A stretch of 64,000 nucleotides of DNA from Lachnospiraceae bacterium (GCA_024403235.1 JAKSSF010000005.1:33433-97432); one strand, 5' to 3'; positions 1-9,312 are shown, counted from the first letter of the stretch. Made by a program: numbers and translations. The notes: generated from the sequence alone by a model not told the origin.

Positions 1-2019
1 AAATTCCCCATTCCCTATGTACTTACCAACTGTCATAACTCTTTGTGTGCGGTAGGAGGAACCATTAATGAAGATGATCACATGTTTGGTTTGACCTGCG
101 CAAAGAAATATGGTGGTGTATATGTACCTCCTCATCAGGCTGTTATCCATCAGTTCGCCAGAGAAATGTTAGCTGGTGGTGGCAAAATGATTTTAGGATC
201 AGATTCCCATACCCGATATGGTGCGTTAGGTACTATGGCTATGGGTGAAGGTGGTCCGGAACTTGTAAAACAGCTTTTGAACCAAACCTATGATATTAAC
301 ATGCCCGGGGTAGTGGCTGTGTATTTGACAGGTGAAGTGCAAAAGGGAGTTGGTCCTCAGGACGTTGCTCTTGCTATCATTGGTGAGGTATTTGGCAACG
401 GATATGTAAAAAATAAAGTGATGGAATTTGTAGGACCGGGTGTGGCTTCTCTTAGTCCGGATTTCCGCATCGGTGTGGATGTTATGACCACAGAAACCAC
501 TTGCCTTTCTTCTATTTGGCAAACCGATGAACAGGTAGAAGAATTCTATGAAATTCATGGCAGAAAAGAAGACTATAAAATGCTTCAGCCGGGGCAGGTG
601 GCATACTATGATGGTATGTTGATTGTAGATTTGAGTAAAATCAAGCCTATGATTGCAATGCCCTTCCATCCAAGTAATACCTATACCATCGAAGAGGTAA
701 ATGCAAATCTGGAGGATGTATTGGCAGAAGTAGAAAAACGCGCCTTGGTTAGTTTAGATGGTGCCGTGGACTATTCTCTTCGAGACAAAGTAAGAAATGG
801 AAAATTATATGTAGATCAGGGTATTATTGCAGGTTGTGCCGGCGGTGGCTTTGAAAATATTTGTGCTGCAGCAGATATTTTGAAGGGACAATACATTGGC
901 GCAGACGAATTTACCTTAAGTGTATATCCTGCTTCTACACCTATCTATATGGAATTGATTAAAAATGGATGCGCAGCCAGCTTAATGGAAACCGGTGCAA
1001 TTTTGAAAACTGCATTCTGCGGGCCTTGCTTCGGTGCAGGAGATACCCCGGCCAATAATGCATTTTCCATTCGCCATTCTACACGTAACTTCCCTAATCG
1101 TGAGGGATCTAAGCTACAGTCCGGTCAGATTGCATCTGTAGCTTTAATGGACGCTCGCTCTATTGCGGCAACAGCTGCAAACAAAGGCTATTTAACTCCT
1201 GCTACGGAATTTGATGGAGACCTTGGAAAATATAAATATCATTTTGATTCCAAGATTTATGCAAACCGAGTATTTGATTCCAAAGGAGTAGCAGATCCGG
1301 ATACAGAGATTAAATTTGGTCCTAATATTAAGGACTGGCCGGCAATGACAGCGTTACCGGAAAATCTGTTGTTACGAGTGGTTTCTGAAATCCATGATCC
1401 TGTTACCACCACAGACGAATTAATTCCTTCCGGAGAAACTTCTTCTTATCGTTCCAATCCTTTGGGCTTAGCAGAGTTTACCTTATCCAGAAAGGATCCC
1501 AAATATGTAGGCCTTGCAAAGGATATTCAGGTAGCCCAAAAGGCAGTGATGGAAGGCAAATGTCCTTTAGAAGCAAAACCGGAATTGAAAGAAATTATGG
1601 CAACTGTTCAGAAACAGTTCCCACAAGCTGGAGAAGGCAATATGGGATTTGGTTCTACCATTTTCGCCGTAAAACCGGGTGACGGTTCTGCTAGAGAGCA
1701 GGCTGCCAGTTGCCAGAAGGTATTAGGTGGTTGGGCAAATATTGCCAATGAATATGCTACCAAGAGATACCGTTCTAACCTGATTAACTGGGGTATGCTT
1801 CCCTTGTTAATTCCGGCAGGAGAATTACCCTTCCAGAATCTGGATTATGTATTCTTCCCGGGTATCAGACAGGCGGTTGAAAATAAAGATAGCGTGATTA
1901 AGGCATACGCAGTAAAAGGCGAAAACCTGGTAGCTTTTGATTTAACCATGGGTGAACTAACAGACGAAGAACGCCAGATTATTTTGAAAGGCTGCTTAAT
2001 TAATTACAATAGGGTATAA
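1..2019 (+). CDS. Aconitase-family hydratase (YbhJ-like), 5' end missing
   Basis: The reading frame is open from base 1, so the start lies outside the window; 672 residues are visible and roughly 80-100 are probably missing compared with hydratases of about 750 residues. The aconitase fold is shown by [12 protein letters not shown] at the visible N-terminus, [10 protein letters not shown], the ETTC cysteine, and the later CGPC pair followed by an R-rich [10 protein letters not shown] stretch. The ETTC and CGPC cysteines fit the three ligands of a 4Fe-4S cluster. The family dehydrates and rehydrates tricarboxylic or similar acids in the cytoplasm. The C-terminal swivel domain appears complete. 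The exact substrate cannot be read from the sequence; it is not clearly the citrate-cycle aconitase. A weak terminator-like hairpin follows. Confidence 0.85.
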   Translation, partial: KFPIPYVLTNCHNSLCAVGGTINEDDHMFGLTCAKKYGGVYVPPHQAVIHQFAREMLAGGGKMILGSDSHTRYGALGTMAMGEGGPELVKQLLNQTYDINMPGVVAVYLTGEVQKGVGPQDVALAIIGEVFGNGYVKNKVMEFVGPGVASLSPDFRIGVDVMTTETTCLSSIWQTDEQVEEFYEIHGRKEDYKMLQPGQVAYYDGMLIVDLSKIKPMIAMPFHPSNTYTIEEVNANLEDVLAEVEKRALVSLDGAVDYSLRDKVRNGKLYVDQGIIAGCAGGGFENICAAADILKGQYIGADEFTLSVYPASTPIYMELIKNGCAASLMETGAILKTAFCGPCFGAGDTPANNAFSIRHSTRNFPNREGSKLQSGQIASVALMDARSIAATAANKGYLTPATEFDGDLGKYKYHFDSKIYANRVFDSKGVADPDTEIKFGPNIKDWPAMTALPENLLLRVVSEIHDPVTTTDELIPSGETSSYRSNPLGLAEFTLSRKDPKYVGLAKDIQVAQKAVMEGKCPLEAKPELKEIMATVQKQFPQAGEGNMGFGSTIFAVKPGDGSAREQAASCQKVLGGWANIANEYATKRYRSNLINWGMLPLLIPAGELPFQNLDYVFFPGIRQAVENKDSVIKAYAVKGENLVAFDLTMGELTDEERQIILKGCLINYNRV

Positions 2020-2044
2020 AGAAAAGGTATAAAAAAGCCGATAA
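2017..2044 (+). promoter_or_regulatory. Possible sigma-D (FliA-type) flagellar promoter
   Basis: TAAAGAAA (2017-2024), 12 bases, then GCCGATAA (2037-2044). The second half is an exact match to the flagellar sigma -10 consensus and spacing is one base longer than usual. It lies 215 bases upstream of the mbl/flagellar genes. GCCGATAA also sits within a small inverted repeat (AAAGCC/GGCTTT), so the match may be chance. Confidence 0.35.
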
Positions 2045-2062
2045 AGGCTTTAGAGTGCATGG

Positions 2063-2106
2063 AAGCGTAAGTGTAGAAGGGAATCTTTTATGCTTGCGCT
2101 TTTTAT
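2063..2106 (+). terminator. Weak terminator-like hairpin after the hydratase gene
   Basis: AAGCGTAAG (2063-2071) pairs with CTTGCGCTT (2093-2101) with one G-U pair and a 21-base loop, followed by a short T-rich run. The long loop makes it a weak terminator. Confidence 0.4.
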
Positions 2107-2138
2107 ATATTTGTTTTATGAACTTTTTATAAACCCCC

Positions 2139-2167
2139 TTTCAAAATAGAAATACTTCGTATATAAT
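2139..2167 (+). promoter_or_regulatory. Possible housekeeping promoter for mbl
   Basis: A perfect -10 TATAAT (2162-2167) with a poor -35 TTTCAA (2139-2144) at 17-base spacing, about 90 bases before the mbl start. Confidence 0.35.
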
Positions 2168-2259
2168 TGACTATGTATGAATAGGAATTGTAGAGTGGGA
2201 TATTTTAGGAATATCTCCCTTATACTACAGTAGATAGAAAGGATTGAAAGGGGAAAGAA

Positions 2260-3252
2260 ATGCAGTTTACAGACATTGGTATCGACTTAGGTACAGCCAG
2301 CATTTTAGTATATATCAGAGGAAAAGGAGTGGTATTAAAAGAACCCTCCGTTGTAGCCTTTGATCGGGATACAAACAAAATTAAAGCCATTGGGGAAGAT
2401 GCTCGTTTGATGCTTGGTAGAACACCGGGCAACATTGTTGCAGTAAGACCTTTGAGACAGGGTGTTATTTCAGATTACACTGTAACAGAAAAAATGATGA
2501 AGTATTTTATCCAAAAAGCATTGGGAAGAAAGACTTTGAGAAAACCCCGTATTGCGGTATGTGTACCCAGTGGTGTTACAGAAGTAGAGAAAAAGGCCGT
2601 TGAAGATGCAACCTACCAGGCAGGTGCAAGAGATGTTTCTATTATCGAAGAGCCTATTGCAGCAGCTATCGGTGCAGGTATCGACATTTCTAAGCCTTGT
2701 GGAAATATGATAGTAGATATCGGTGGTGGTACCAGTGATATCGCAGTAATCTCTTTGGGCGGTACGGTAGTAAGTGCCTCCATTAAAATTGCCGGAGATG
2801 ATTTTGACGAAGCAATCGTTCGTTACATGCGTAAAAAACACAATCTATTGATTGGTGAAAGAACAGCAGAAGATATTAAAATCAAAATTGGTTCTGCATT
2901 TAAGAGAGCAGAACCTGATTATATGGATGTTCGAGGTCGAAACCTGGTAACAGGTCTTCCAAAGACAGTAAAGGTATCCTCTGAAGAGACAGAAGAAGCT
3001 TTACGGGATACCACATCTCAAATCGTAGAAGCCATTCATGGTGTTTTAGAAAAAACTCCACCGGAACTTGCAGCAGACATTGCTGATAGAGGTATTGTTT
3101 TGACAGGTGGCGGTAGTTTACTTCGTGGCTTAGAAGATTTGATTTTTGATAAGACAGGTATTAATACCATGACAGCAGAAGATCCTATGACTGCAGTAGC
3201 CATCGGAACAGGCCGCTATGTAGAATTCCTGTCAGGCTACAGAGATGAATAG
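2260..3252 (+). CDS. mbl: MreB/Mbl-type rod-shape actin
   Basis: A 330-residue bacterial actin that forms membrane-associated filaments guiding lateral cell-wall synthesis. The N-terminus has DLGTAS, the phosphate-1 loop of the actin/Hsp70 ATPase fold; the second phosphate loop is VDIGGGTSDIAV and the adenosine motif is LTGGGSLLRG. Length fits MreB-family proteins (330-350). I prefer Mbl to MreB because the next two genes are FlgG-family rod genes, the order mbl-flhO-flhP known from Bacillus, and no mreC/mreD follows. The ATG is preceded by a purine-rich AAAGGGGAAAG site. The 26-base gap to the next gene suggests co-transcription. Confidence 0.9.
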   Translation: MQFTDIGIDLGTASILVYIRGKGVVLKEPSVVAFDRDTNKIKAIGEDARLMLGRTPGNIVAVRPLRQGVISDYTVTEKMMKYFIQKALGRKTLRKPRIAVCVPSGVTEVEKKAVEDATYQAGARDVSIIEEPIAAAIGAGIDISKPCGNMIVDIGGGTSDIAVISLGGTVVSASIKIAGDDFDEAIVRYMRKKHNLLIGERTAEDIKIKIGSAFKRAEPDYMDVRGRNLVTGLPKTVKVSSEETEEALRDTTSQIVEAIHGVLEKTPPELAADIADRGIVLTGGGSLLRGLEDLIFDKTGINTMTAEDPMTAVAIGTGRYVEFLSGYRDE

Positions 3253-3278
3253 GATTTGAAAAAGCAAGGAGATAGACC

Positions 3279-4055
3279 ATGTTAAAAGGCTTATATACTG
3301 CCTACACCGGTATGATAAATGAACAGAATCGTATGGATGTATTGACCAACAACCTGGCCAATGCAGATACTGCGGGCTTTAAAAAAGAAGGAGCTACCAG
3401 CCAGTCCTTTGACGAAGTGTTGGCAGTGAAAATTAAAGACAGTTCCGAATATGCCGGCTTACATCGTAACATGGGTAGAGTATCTCTTGGCGTGAAAGTA
3501 GGAGAAAATTATACCGATTTTGGACAGGGTTCTTTTAGACTAACAGACAATACCTATGATATGGCTCTTTCCGGTCCGGGGTTCTTTACCATTCAGTTTA
3601 CCAATAAAGCAGGAGAAACCTCTTTGAAATATACCAGAGATGGTTCTTTTACGGTTAATAAACAGGGCTATTTGGTAACCAAGGACGGAGATTATGTGAT
3701 GGGAGAAAACGGACGCATTCAGGTGGATCCGTTAAAGCTTTCTGCTATTGACAGCCAGGGAAATATTTCTCAAGATGGAGAATTGATTGATACCATTCGA
3801 GTGACAGATTTCGAAGATTACAATTATCTGAAGCATTACGGGGAAAACTACTATGAGCCGGTAAGAGGCGCCCAGATGAAAGAAGATACTGACTACAAAG
3901 TAGTATCCGGCTATTTGGAGATGGCCAATGTGCAGGTAGTATCCGAAATGGTGGAAATGATTTCTGTATCCCGTGCTTATGAGACCAATCAAAAAATGAT
4001 TCAGACCTTTGACAGCACCTTGGATATTGCAGCAAACCAGCTTGGAAAAGTCTAA
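3279..4055 (+). CDS. flhO: Flagellar basal-body rod protein, FlgF/FlgG family (FlhO-like)
   Basis: A 258-residue axial protein of the flagellar rod/hook, exported by the flagellar secretion apparatus. The N-terminus has the rod-protein motif (LTNNLANADTAGFKK) and the C-terminus the matching heptad-rich segment (MISVSRAYETNQKM) that pair in the coiled-coil D0 domain. The middle has a FlgG-like D1 domain with SGPGFFTI. The start is well placed after AAGGAGA. It follows mbl and precedes a second family member, as in Bacillus flhO-flhP. Which paralogue is FlgF-like and which FlgG-like cannot be decided without a tree. Confidence 0.9.
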   Translation: MLKGLYTAYTGMINEQNRMDVLTNNLANADTAGFKKEGATSQSFDEVLAVKIKDSSEYAGLHRNMGRVSLGVKVGENYTDFGQGSFRLTDNTYDMALSGPGFFTIQFTNKAGETSLKYTRDGSFTVNKQGYLVTKDGDYVMGENGRIQVDPLKLSAIDSQGNISQDGELIDTIRVTDFEDYNYLKHYGENYYEPVRGAQMKEDTDYKVVSGYLEMANVQVVSEMVEMISVSRAYETNQKMIQTFDSTLDIAANQLGKV

Positions 4056-4080
4056 AGCCGTATAGGGGAGGAATAGAAAT

Positions 4081-4899
4081 ATGGTAAGATCTTTATGGAC
4101 AGCCGCAACCGGTATGATTGCCCAGCAGACAAATGTAGATACCATTGCCAATAACCTGGCAAATGTAAATACCACAGGATATAAAGCGGAAGTAGCAGAG
4201 TTTAAGTCTTTGCTTTATCAGACAATGCAAACCAAAACCACAACAGCGAACGGAGAGAACAAGCCGGTTAGCGCACAGGTTGGTTTAGGTGTACGAAATT
4301 CTGCAATTACTTCTTTGTTTAGACAGGGGCCTATGTTGGCATCGGAAAGCGATACCGCTTTTGCTGTTGAGGGGGATGGCTTTTTCTCAGTAAGAGGAGA
4401 AGACGGACAAAGATATTTTACCAGAAATGGTAACTTTACCTTTACCACAGCAGGTGGGGGCAGAATTATGTTGGCCAATAGCGACGGACTTCCTGTTTTG
4501 GATACAGAAGGAAAAACCATTGTATTGTCCAATGAATATATTACCAGTAACATTACAGTTACTGCAGATGGCAGTATCTGCTATCCGGATGAACAGAACA
4601 ATCCACAGCCTATCGGTGTGACCATTGGATTGTGGCAGTTTAATAACCCCTCCGGGTTAACAAAGGCAGACAGTACCTTATATACCGTAAGCCCAGCCAG
4701 TGGACCTGCTATTAGTGAAACAGATAACGATGATGTGCGCAAAAGTAAAATCCGTCAGGGCTATTTGGAAGGTTCCGGTGTACAGGTAGCGGATGAAATG
4801 GTAAATTTGATTGTGGCACAACGAGCTTATGAAATGAATGCAAAAGCCATTACCACAACAGATGAAATGTTACAGCAGGCAAATCAGTTGAAACGTTAA
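4081..4899 (+). CDS. flhP: Flagellar basal-body rod protein, FlgG family (FlhP-like)
   Basis: A 272-residue second rod protein, 25 bases downstream of the first. Its N-terminus (TIANNLANVNTTGYK) and C-terminus (MVNLIVAQRAYEMNAKA) are closer to textbook FlgG than those of the preceding gene, and VEGDGFFSV marks the central domain. It would form the distal rod joining the basal body to the hook. GGGGAGG precedes the ATG. The mbl-rod-rod-rod-binding order indicates one transcription unit coupling cell shape and flagellar rod genes. Confidence 0.92.
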   Translation: MVRSLWTAATGMIAQQTNVDTIANNLANVNTTGYKAEVAEFKSLLYQTMQTKTTTANGENKPVSAQVGLGVRNSAITSLFRQGPMLASESDTAFAVEGDGFFSVRGEDGQRYFTRNGNFTFTTAGGGRIMLANSDGLPVLDTEGKTIVLSNEYITSNITVTADGSICYPDEQNNPQPIGVTIGLWQFNNPSGLTKADSTLYTVSPASGPAISETDNDDVRKSKIRQGYLEGSGVQVADEMVNLIVAQRAYEMNAKAITTTDEMLQQANQLKR

Positions 4900-4966
4900 T
4901 GGGATTAGTTAATCCGAAGTACGTAGAACTATGAATGAATAAAAGAAGTTAGATAGAGGTCAATAG

Positions 4967-5311
4967 ATGGATTTTTCAGGCATTACAAGTACCTATAATC
5001 AATATCTGAATACCCAGGCAAAAGATGCATTAAATAAAAAAATGGAAAATGTAACCAGTAAAGACTATTCCAATGCCACGGATGAAGAATTGATGGATGT
5101 GTGTAAGCAATTTGAAGCTTACTTTTTGGAACAGGTCTTTAAGCAGATGGATAAGACTGTGATCAAAGCAGATGACAGCACCACTCCAAATTCCAACTTA
5201 GTAGATTATTTTAAGGGAACCGCTATTCAGGATTTGGCAGCCCAGTCTACTGAAAAAAATGGTCTAGGCATTGCCCAGATGTTGTATGAGAATATGAAGA
5301 ATATGCGCTAA
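4967..5311 (+). CDS. Rod-binding protein (FlgJ N-terminal-like)
   Basis: A 114-residue protein containing only the rod-binding domain: LMDVCKQFEAYFLEQVFKQM, then a short linker and YFKGTAIQDLAAQ with LGIAQMLYENM at the C-terminus. In proteobacterial FlgJ this domain caps the growing rod and is fused to a muramidase. No muramidase is present here, as is usual in Firmicutes. The ATG follows AGAGG at good spacing. It ends the flagellar gene run; two hairpins begin at its stop codon. Confidence 0.85.
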   Translation: MDFSGITSTYNQYLNTQAKDALNKKMENVTSKDYSNATDEELMDVCKQFEAYFLEQVFKQMDKTVIKADDSTTPNSNLVDYFKGTAIQDLAAQSTEKNGLGIAQMLYENMKNMR

Positions 5312-5355
5312 CTTTTCAACGAAAAGTTAGTGCCTAGGATTTGCGCAGCAAATCC
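5308..5355. repeat. Two tandem perfect hairpins after the rod-binding gene
   Basis: CTAACTTTT/AAAAGTTAG (5308-5330, 5-base loop) is followed after six bases by GGATTTGC/GCAAATCC (5337-5355, 3-base loop). Neither has a T-run, so they are poor rho-independent terminators. They could be a dispersed repeat or an RNA-stabilising element. Confidence 0.6.
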
Positions 5356-5392
5356 AGAATATGGGATGATTTTATCAGATACTTAAAAATAG

Positions 5393-5421
5393 ATAGCCGG
5401 AAACCTAAGGTTTTCGGCTAT
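5393..5421. repeat. Long near-perfect inverted repeat before recD2
   Basis: ATAGCCGGAAACCT (5393-5406) and AGGTTTTCGGCTAT (5408-5421) are complementary over 14 positions with one G-U pair and a single central base. It ends 22 bases before the recD2 start and could end the flagellar transcript or act as an operator. There is no T-run. Confidence 0.55.
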
Positions 5422-5443
5422 CCTTGTGTTGTAAGAGAGAAGT

Positions 5444-7723
5444 ATGGAAGAAGTAAAAGGCTATATTGATCATATTGTATATCGAAAAGACGAAACCGGT
5501 TATACTGTAATCTCTATGATTTCCGAAGGGAAAGAAGTGATTTGTGTAGGGAAGCTGCCTGCATTAAATCAGGGAGAAAATATCAAGGTATGGGGAGAAG
5601 TAGAAGAAAACTCTTCCTATGGACCACAAATTCGAATTGGCAGATTTGAACTATTGCCACCGGAGGATTCTCTTAGTGTGGAAAGGTATTTGGGCAGCGG
5701 GGCTATCAAAGGGATTGGACCTGCTTTGGCAAAAAAAATCGTAGACCGTTTTGGAGAGGATAGCTTTCGCATTATCGAAGAAGAACCGGAGCGATTGACA
5801 GAGGTCAAAGGTATTAGCGAAAGAATTGCCAGGGATATTTGTGGACAAATGGAGGAGAAGAAGGAACTCCGACAAGCGATGCTTTTTTTACAGCAATATG
5901 GCATTTCCAATACTGTTGCAGTAAAAATTTATGATCGATATGGCACCACTATGTATCCCATATTAAGGGAAAATCCTTACAGACTGGCTGAGGATATTTC
6001 TGGGATTGGTTTTAAGATGGCAGATGAAATTGCTGCCAAAATGGGTGTAAAAACGGATTCAGATTACCGGGTGAAAAGTGGTATTTTATATACCTTGTTG
6101 TTAGCCGGTGGGGAAGGCCATGTGTATTTGCCGAAGGATATTTTGCTTCGAAATGCAGCAAGCCTTTTGCAGGTGAGCTTAGAGCAGGTAGAACTGCAAA
6201 TGAAAAATCTATCCATGGAGAAAAAGGTGGTGCTAAAGGAAGAACAGGATACTACCTTGGTCTATTCTGCCAAAATGTACTGGGCACAGCTGCAGTGTGC
6301 AAGATTACTTTTAGATCGTTTTTCTACTATGGAAGAAAATCAATTTGATTCGGAAAAGGACAAGTTTCATTATGAAGCACAGATGAATCGAATTCAAAAG
6401 AAAATAGAACAATTGGCTCGCATCAACAAAATGGAATTAGACGAATACCAGACGAAAGCGGTCAAAATGGCCGTAACAAACAGTATTCTTTTGTTAACCG
6501 GTGGACCGGGAACGGGAAAAACCACCACCATCAATACCATGATTCAATACTTTGAACAAGAAGGGCTGGACTTGGTGTTAGCCGCACCAACAGGCAGAGC
6601 TGCCAAAAGAATGACAGAGGCAACCGGGTTTGAAGCCAGCACCATACATCGATTATTGGAACTCAATGGGAAAGTGGAGGAGGAAAGCGGCGGTGGTGCC
6701 CGGTTTGAAAGAAATGAAGAGAATCCATTAGAAGTAGATGTAGTTATCATTGATGAAATGTCTATGGTAGATATGTTTTTATTTCAAGCTCTTTTGAAAG
6801 CAATCAGTCCCGGAACCAGATTGATTTTGGTAGGAGATGTGAATCAGCTTCCCTCCGTAGGTCCGGGAAGAGTGTTGCAGGATGTGATGGAAAGCGGTAT
6901 CTTCCCAGTAGTAGAGTTACATACCATTCATCGACAGTCGGAAGGTAGTGATATTGTAGTCAATGCCCATAAAATTCAACAGGGCATGGATATTTCTTTG
7001 GAAAATAAAAGTAAGGATTTTTTCTTTTTGGAGCGAAGCAACCCTCAGGTGATTTACAAGCATATGCTGGAGCTGATTCTGGAAAAATTACCCCCTTATT
7101 TGAAAGTGGATCCTATGGAAATTCAGGTCCTTACACCTATGAAAAAAGGGCCTCTGGGGGTGGCAAGTTTAAATCCTATTTTGCAGCAGTACTGTAATCC
7201 CCAGTCACCGGAAAAACCCCAGATTGAACGGGGAGAAGTGATTTTCCGACAGGGGGATAAGGTGATGCAAATCCGAAATAATTATCAAATGGAGTGGGAA
7301 ATTGTCAGTTCCTATGGTATTCCGGTGGATAAAGGAGTAGGCGTGTTTAATGGTGATATTGGTGTAATTAAGGAAATCCAACCGGCAAATCATCTTCTTA
7401 TTGTGGAATTTGATGATGCCAGACTGGTACAATATCCCTTTGCTCTTTTGGAAGAATTGGAATTGGCCTATGCCCTTACCATACATAAATCTCAGGGAAG
7501 TGAATATCCGGCAGTAATCCTTCCCTTGCTAGGTGGCCCCAAACAACTATTCAATCGCAATTTGTTTTATACGGGTGTTACCAGGGCAAAACAATGTGTT
7601 ACCATTTTAGGCAGCAGTCAGACCGTAAAGGAAATGATTGCAAATGTAGAAGAGAACAAACGCTACTCGGGACTGAGCAGGACCATACGAGAAATGAGAG
7701 GAGAAGTGAAAGGAGCTATTTGA
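5444..7723 (+). CDS. recD2: RecD2-type ATP-dependent DNA helicase
   Basis: A 759-residue superfamily 1 helicase that unwinds DNA 5' to 3' in repair and recombination, working without RecB and RecC. The N-terminal OB-like and helix-hairpin-helix region (about residues 1-200, including GIGPALAKKI and VKGISERIA) is typical of RecD2. Walker A GGPGTGKTTT is near residue 352, Walker B/DEXX is IIDEMSMVD, and the C-terminal UvrD-like motif is ALTIHKSQGSEY. Length matches the family (about 740). The stop codon overlaps the start of comF. Confidence 0.95.
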   Translation: MEEVKGYIDHIVYRKDETGYTVISMISEGKEVICVGKLPALNQGENIKVWGEVEENSSYGPQIRIGRFELLPPEDSLSVERYLGSGAIKGIGPALAKKIVDRFGEDSFRIIEEEPERLTEVKGISERIARDICGQMEEKKELRQAMLFLQQYGISNTVAVKIYDRYGTTMYPILRENPYRLAEDISGIGFKMADEIAAKMGVKTDSDYRVKSGILYTLLLAGGEGHVYLPKDILLRNAASLLQVSLEQVELQMKNLSMEKKVVLKEEQDTTLVYSAKMYWAQLQCARLLLDRFSTMEENQFDSEKDKFHYEAQMNRIQKKIEQLARINKMELDEYQTKAVKMAVTNSILLLTGGPGTGKTTTINTMIQYFEQEGLDLVLAAPTGRAAKRMTEATGFEASTIHRLLELNGKVEEESGGGARFERNEENPLEVDVVIIDEMSMVDMFLFQALLKAISPGTRLILVGDVNQLPSVGPGRVLQDVMESGIFPVVELHTIHRQSEGSDIVVNAHKIQQGMDISLENKSKDFFFLERSNPQVIYKHMLELILEKLPPYLKVDPMEIQVLTPMKKGPLGVASLNPILQQYCNPQSPEKPQIERGEVIFRQGDKVMQIRNNYQMEWEIVSSYGIPVDKGVGVFNGDIGVIKEIQPANHLLIVEFDDARLVQYPFALLEELELAYALTIHKSQGSEYPAVILPLLGGPKQLFNRNLFYTGVTRAKQCVTILGSSQTVKEMIANVEENKRYSGLSRTIREMRGEVKGAI

Positions 7724-8418
7724 GAAACTGCTTAGTATTGGATATTTTATATCCTAGAAGATGTGCTATCTGTGACGGTGTGTTACCTTTTGGGGAAAAG
7801 GGCTGTCATAAAACCTGCAAACAGACCATACAGTATATCGGTGCTACTGTTTGCTGCAAATGTGGAAAACCGGTAAAAGAAGAGGAAGAGTATTGCCAGG
7901 ATTGTAAAATGCGGCCCCATGCCTTCGATCAAGCCAGGGCGCTTTACCCCTACCGTTATGTACGGCTTTCCATTTACCGCTATAAATATGGCGGCAGGAA
8001 AGAATATGGGGCCTTTTTCGGACGGGAAATGGCAGAGTATTTTGAAAACTATATCAAAAGAATTCATCCGGATGCTTTGATCCCGGTACCCTTACATCGG
8101 AAAAGAAAGCGAAAAAGAGGCTTTAATCAAGCAGAAATATTGGCAGAAGAAATCGGGAAAATACTGCAAATTCCGGTATGGAAAAAGACTGTTTTCCGTG
8201 TAAAAAATACAAAGCCGATGAAAAATGTAGAAGGAAATGCACGGCAAAATAATTTGAAAAAGGCTTTCAAAATACGGGGAAATGATGTAAAATTAAAAAC
8301 GATTATACTTATCGATGATATTTATACTACGGGGGCCACAGTGGATACCATCGCAGCCCTTTTGAAAACAGCTGGGGCAGAAAAAATTTTTGTGCTGGCT
8401 TTGTCTTGTGGTACATAA
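7720..8418 (+). CDS. comF: ComF-family phosphoribosyltransferase-like protein
   Basis: I choose the TTG at 7720, giving 232 residues, because AAAGGAG lies five bases upstream and the TTG overlaps the recD2 stop; further upstream the frame overlaps recD2 and lacks family features. The N-terminal part carries paired cysteines of a zinc-binding module (CAIC, then CCKCG and CQDC). The C-terminal half is a type I PRTase fold with LIDDIYTTGAT as the PRPP-binding loop. ComF proteins are needed for DNA uptake during transformation, but many non-competent bacteria carry one. Coupling to a repair helicase fits a DNA-processing role. Confidence 0.9.
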   Translation: MRNCLVLDILYPRRCAICDGVLPFGEKGCHKTCKQTIQYIGATVCCKCGKPVKEEEEYCQDCKMRPHAFDQARALYPYRYVRLSIYRYKYGGRKEYGAFFGREMAEYFENYIKRIHPDALIPVPLHRKRKRKRGFNQAEILAEEIGKILQIPVWKKTVFRVKNTKPMKNVEGNARQNNLKKAFKIRGNDVKLKTIILIDDIYTTGATVDTIAALLKTAGAEKIFVLALSCGT

Positions 8419-8445
8419 TATGTCGAATTTTTAGGAGGTTACAAC

Positions 8446-8859
8446 ATGAATGTAAGAAATTGTAAAAATTGTCGAAGATTATTTAATTATATTGCAGGAC
8501 CACACCTTTGTCCTTCTTGCAGAGAAGAATTGGAAGAAAAATTTCAGGTCGTAAAAAAATATGTGCAGGAGCATAAGGGAGCAGGCATTCCTGAGGTGGC
8601 AGAGGAATGTGAAGTGGATCCACAGCAGATTCATCAGTGGATTCGCGAAGAAAGATTGGAATTTACAGATACTGCTTCTATCGGACTTGGTTGTGAACGC
8701 TGTGGTAAAATCATTAAAAGCGGACGCTATTGTGATGAATGCAAATTGGAAATGGCAGGTAGTCTGAATGCAGCCAAAAATAGTATCAGTTCTCAGTTGG
8801 CAGCAAGACAGGCAGCAGAGGCTAACAAATCCAATGGTCCTAGAATGCGTTTCAAATAA
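8446..8859 (+). CDS. yvyF: YvyF-type flagellar operon protein
   Basis: A 137-residue cytoplasmic protein. An N-terminal CxxC pair (CKNC) and CPSC suggest a zinc ribbon; a second one follows (CERCG, CDEC). Between them lies a helix-turn-helix-like stretch (GIPEVAEECEVDPQQIHQWI). This architecture and length match the YvyF family that sits beside comF and the flagellar flgM/flgN genes in Bacillus. The comF-yvyF order seen here is conserved. AGGAGG precedes the ATG. It may regulate flagellar genes; the biochemical function is not established. Confidence 0.8.
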   Translation: MNVRNCKNCRRLFNYIAGPHLCPSCREELEEKFQVVKKYVQEHKGAGIPEVAEECEVDPQQIHQWIREERLEFTDTASIGLGCERCGKIIKSGRYCDECKLEMAGSLNAAKNSISSQLAARQAAEANKSNGPRMRFK

Positions 8860-8889
8860 GGATTTCTAAAAAGGGAAAAGGTACCAAAT

Positions 8890-9276
8890 ATGGTCAACGA
8901 AGAACGAATCAAATTGATGACCAAAATGGCGGTATACGAAGCAGGCGAAGGGAAAAAAGACAAAGCAATCACGGGCTATTTTCGTAGCGATTATATTAGC
9001 CTGCAGATTTTGAAGTCCATTGTGTCTGCTACCGTTAGTTTTGTGATTCTTTTCGCCCTATATATCTTTTATGATTTTGAAATATTTATGAAAGATATTT
9101 ATAAAATGGATATGTTTCAATTTACCCGTCTGGTTCTAATATTGTATCTGGTGTTTACGGGTGTTTTTGTGTTAATTACCTATGTGGTATATGCGATTCG
9201 CTATAATAAAGCCAAAGGCAAAATCAAAAAGTTTTTTGGCAATTTAAAACGCATGTCTGTTTTTTACTATCATTAA
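8890..9276 (+). CDS. Small two-helix membrane protein, unknown function
   Basis: A 128-residue protein I do not recognise. The first 35 residues are hydrophilic. Two strong hydrophobic helices follow (around residues 37-63 and 77-103), separated by an acidic segment containing FEIFMKDIYKMDMFQF, and the tail is basic (KAKGKIKKFFGNLKR). This predicts both termini in the cytoplasm. A purine-rich site precedes the ATG. It lies between yvyF and a larger unknown membrane protein upstream of the c-di-AMP operon, all on one strand with short gaps, so it is probably co-transcribed with them. Confidence 0.65.
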   Translation: MVNEERIKLMTKMAVYEAGEGKKDKAITGYFRSDYISLQILKSIVSATVSFVILFALYIFYDFEIFMKDIYKMDMFQFTRLVLILYLVFTGVFVLITYVVYAIRYNKAKGKIKKFFGNLKRMSVFYYH

Positions 9277-9312
9277 TTTGAGATACATAAGATTAGAAAC
9301 AAGGAGAATGGT

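Noticed and set aside
226..669. 147-codon minus-strand open frame inside the hydratase gene
   Set aside because: It lies antisense to a conserved aconitase-family coding frame and its translation has no recognisable domain or ribosome binding site.
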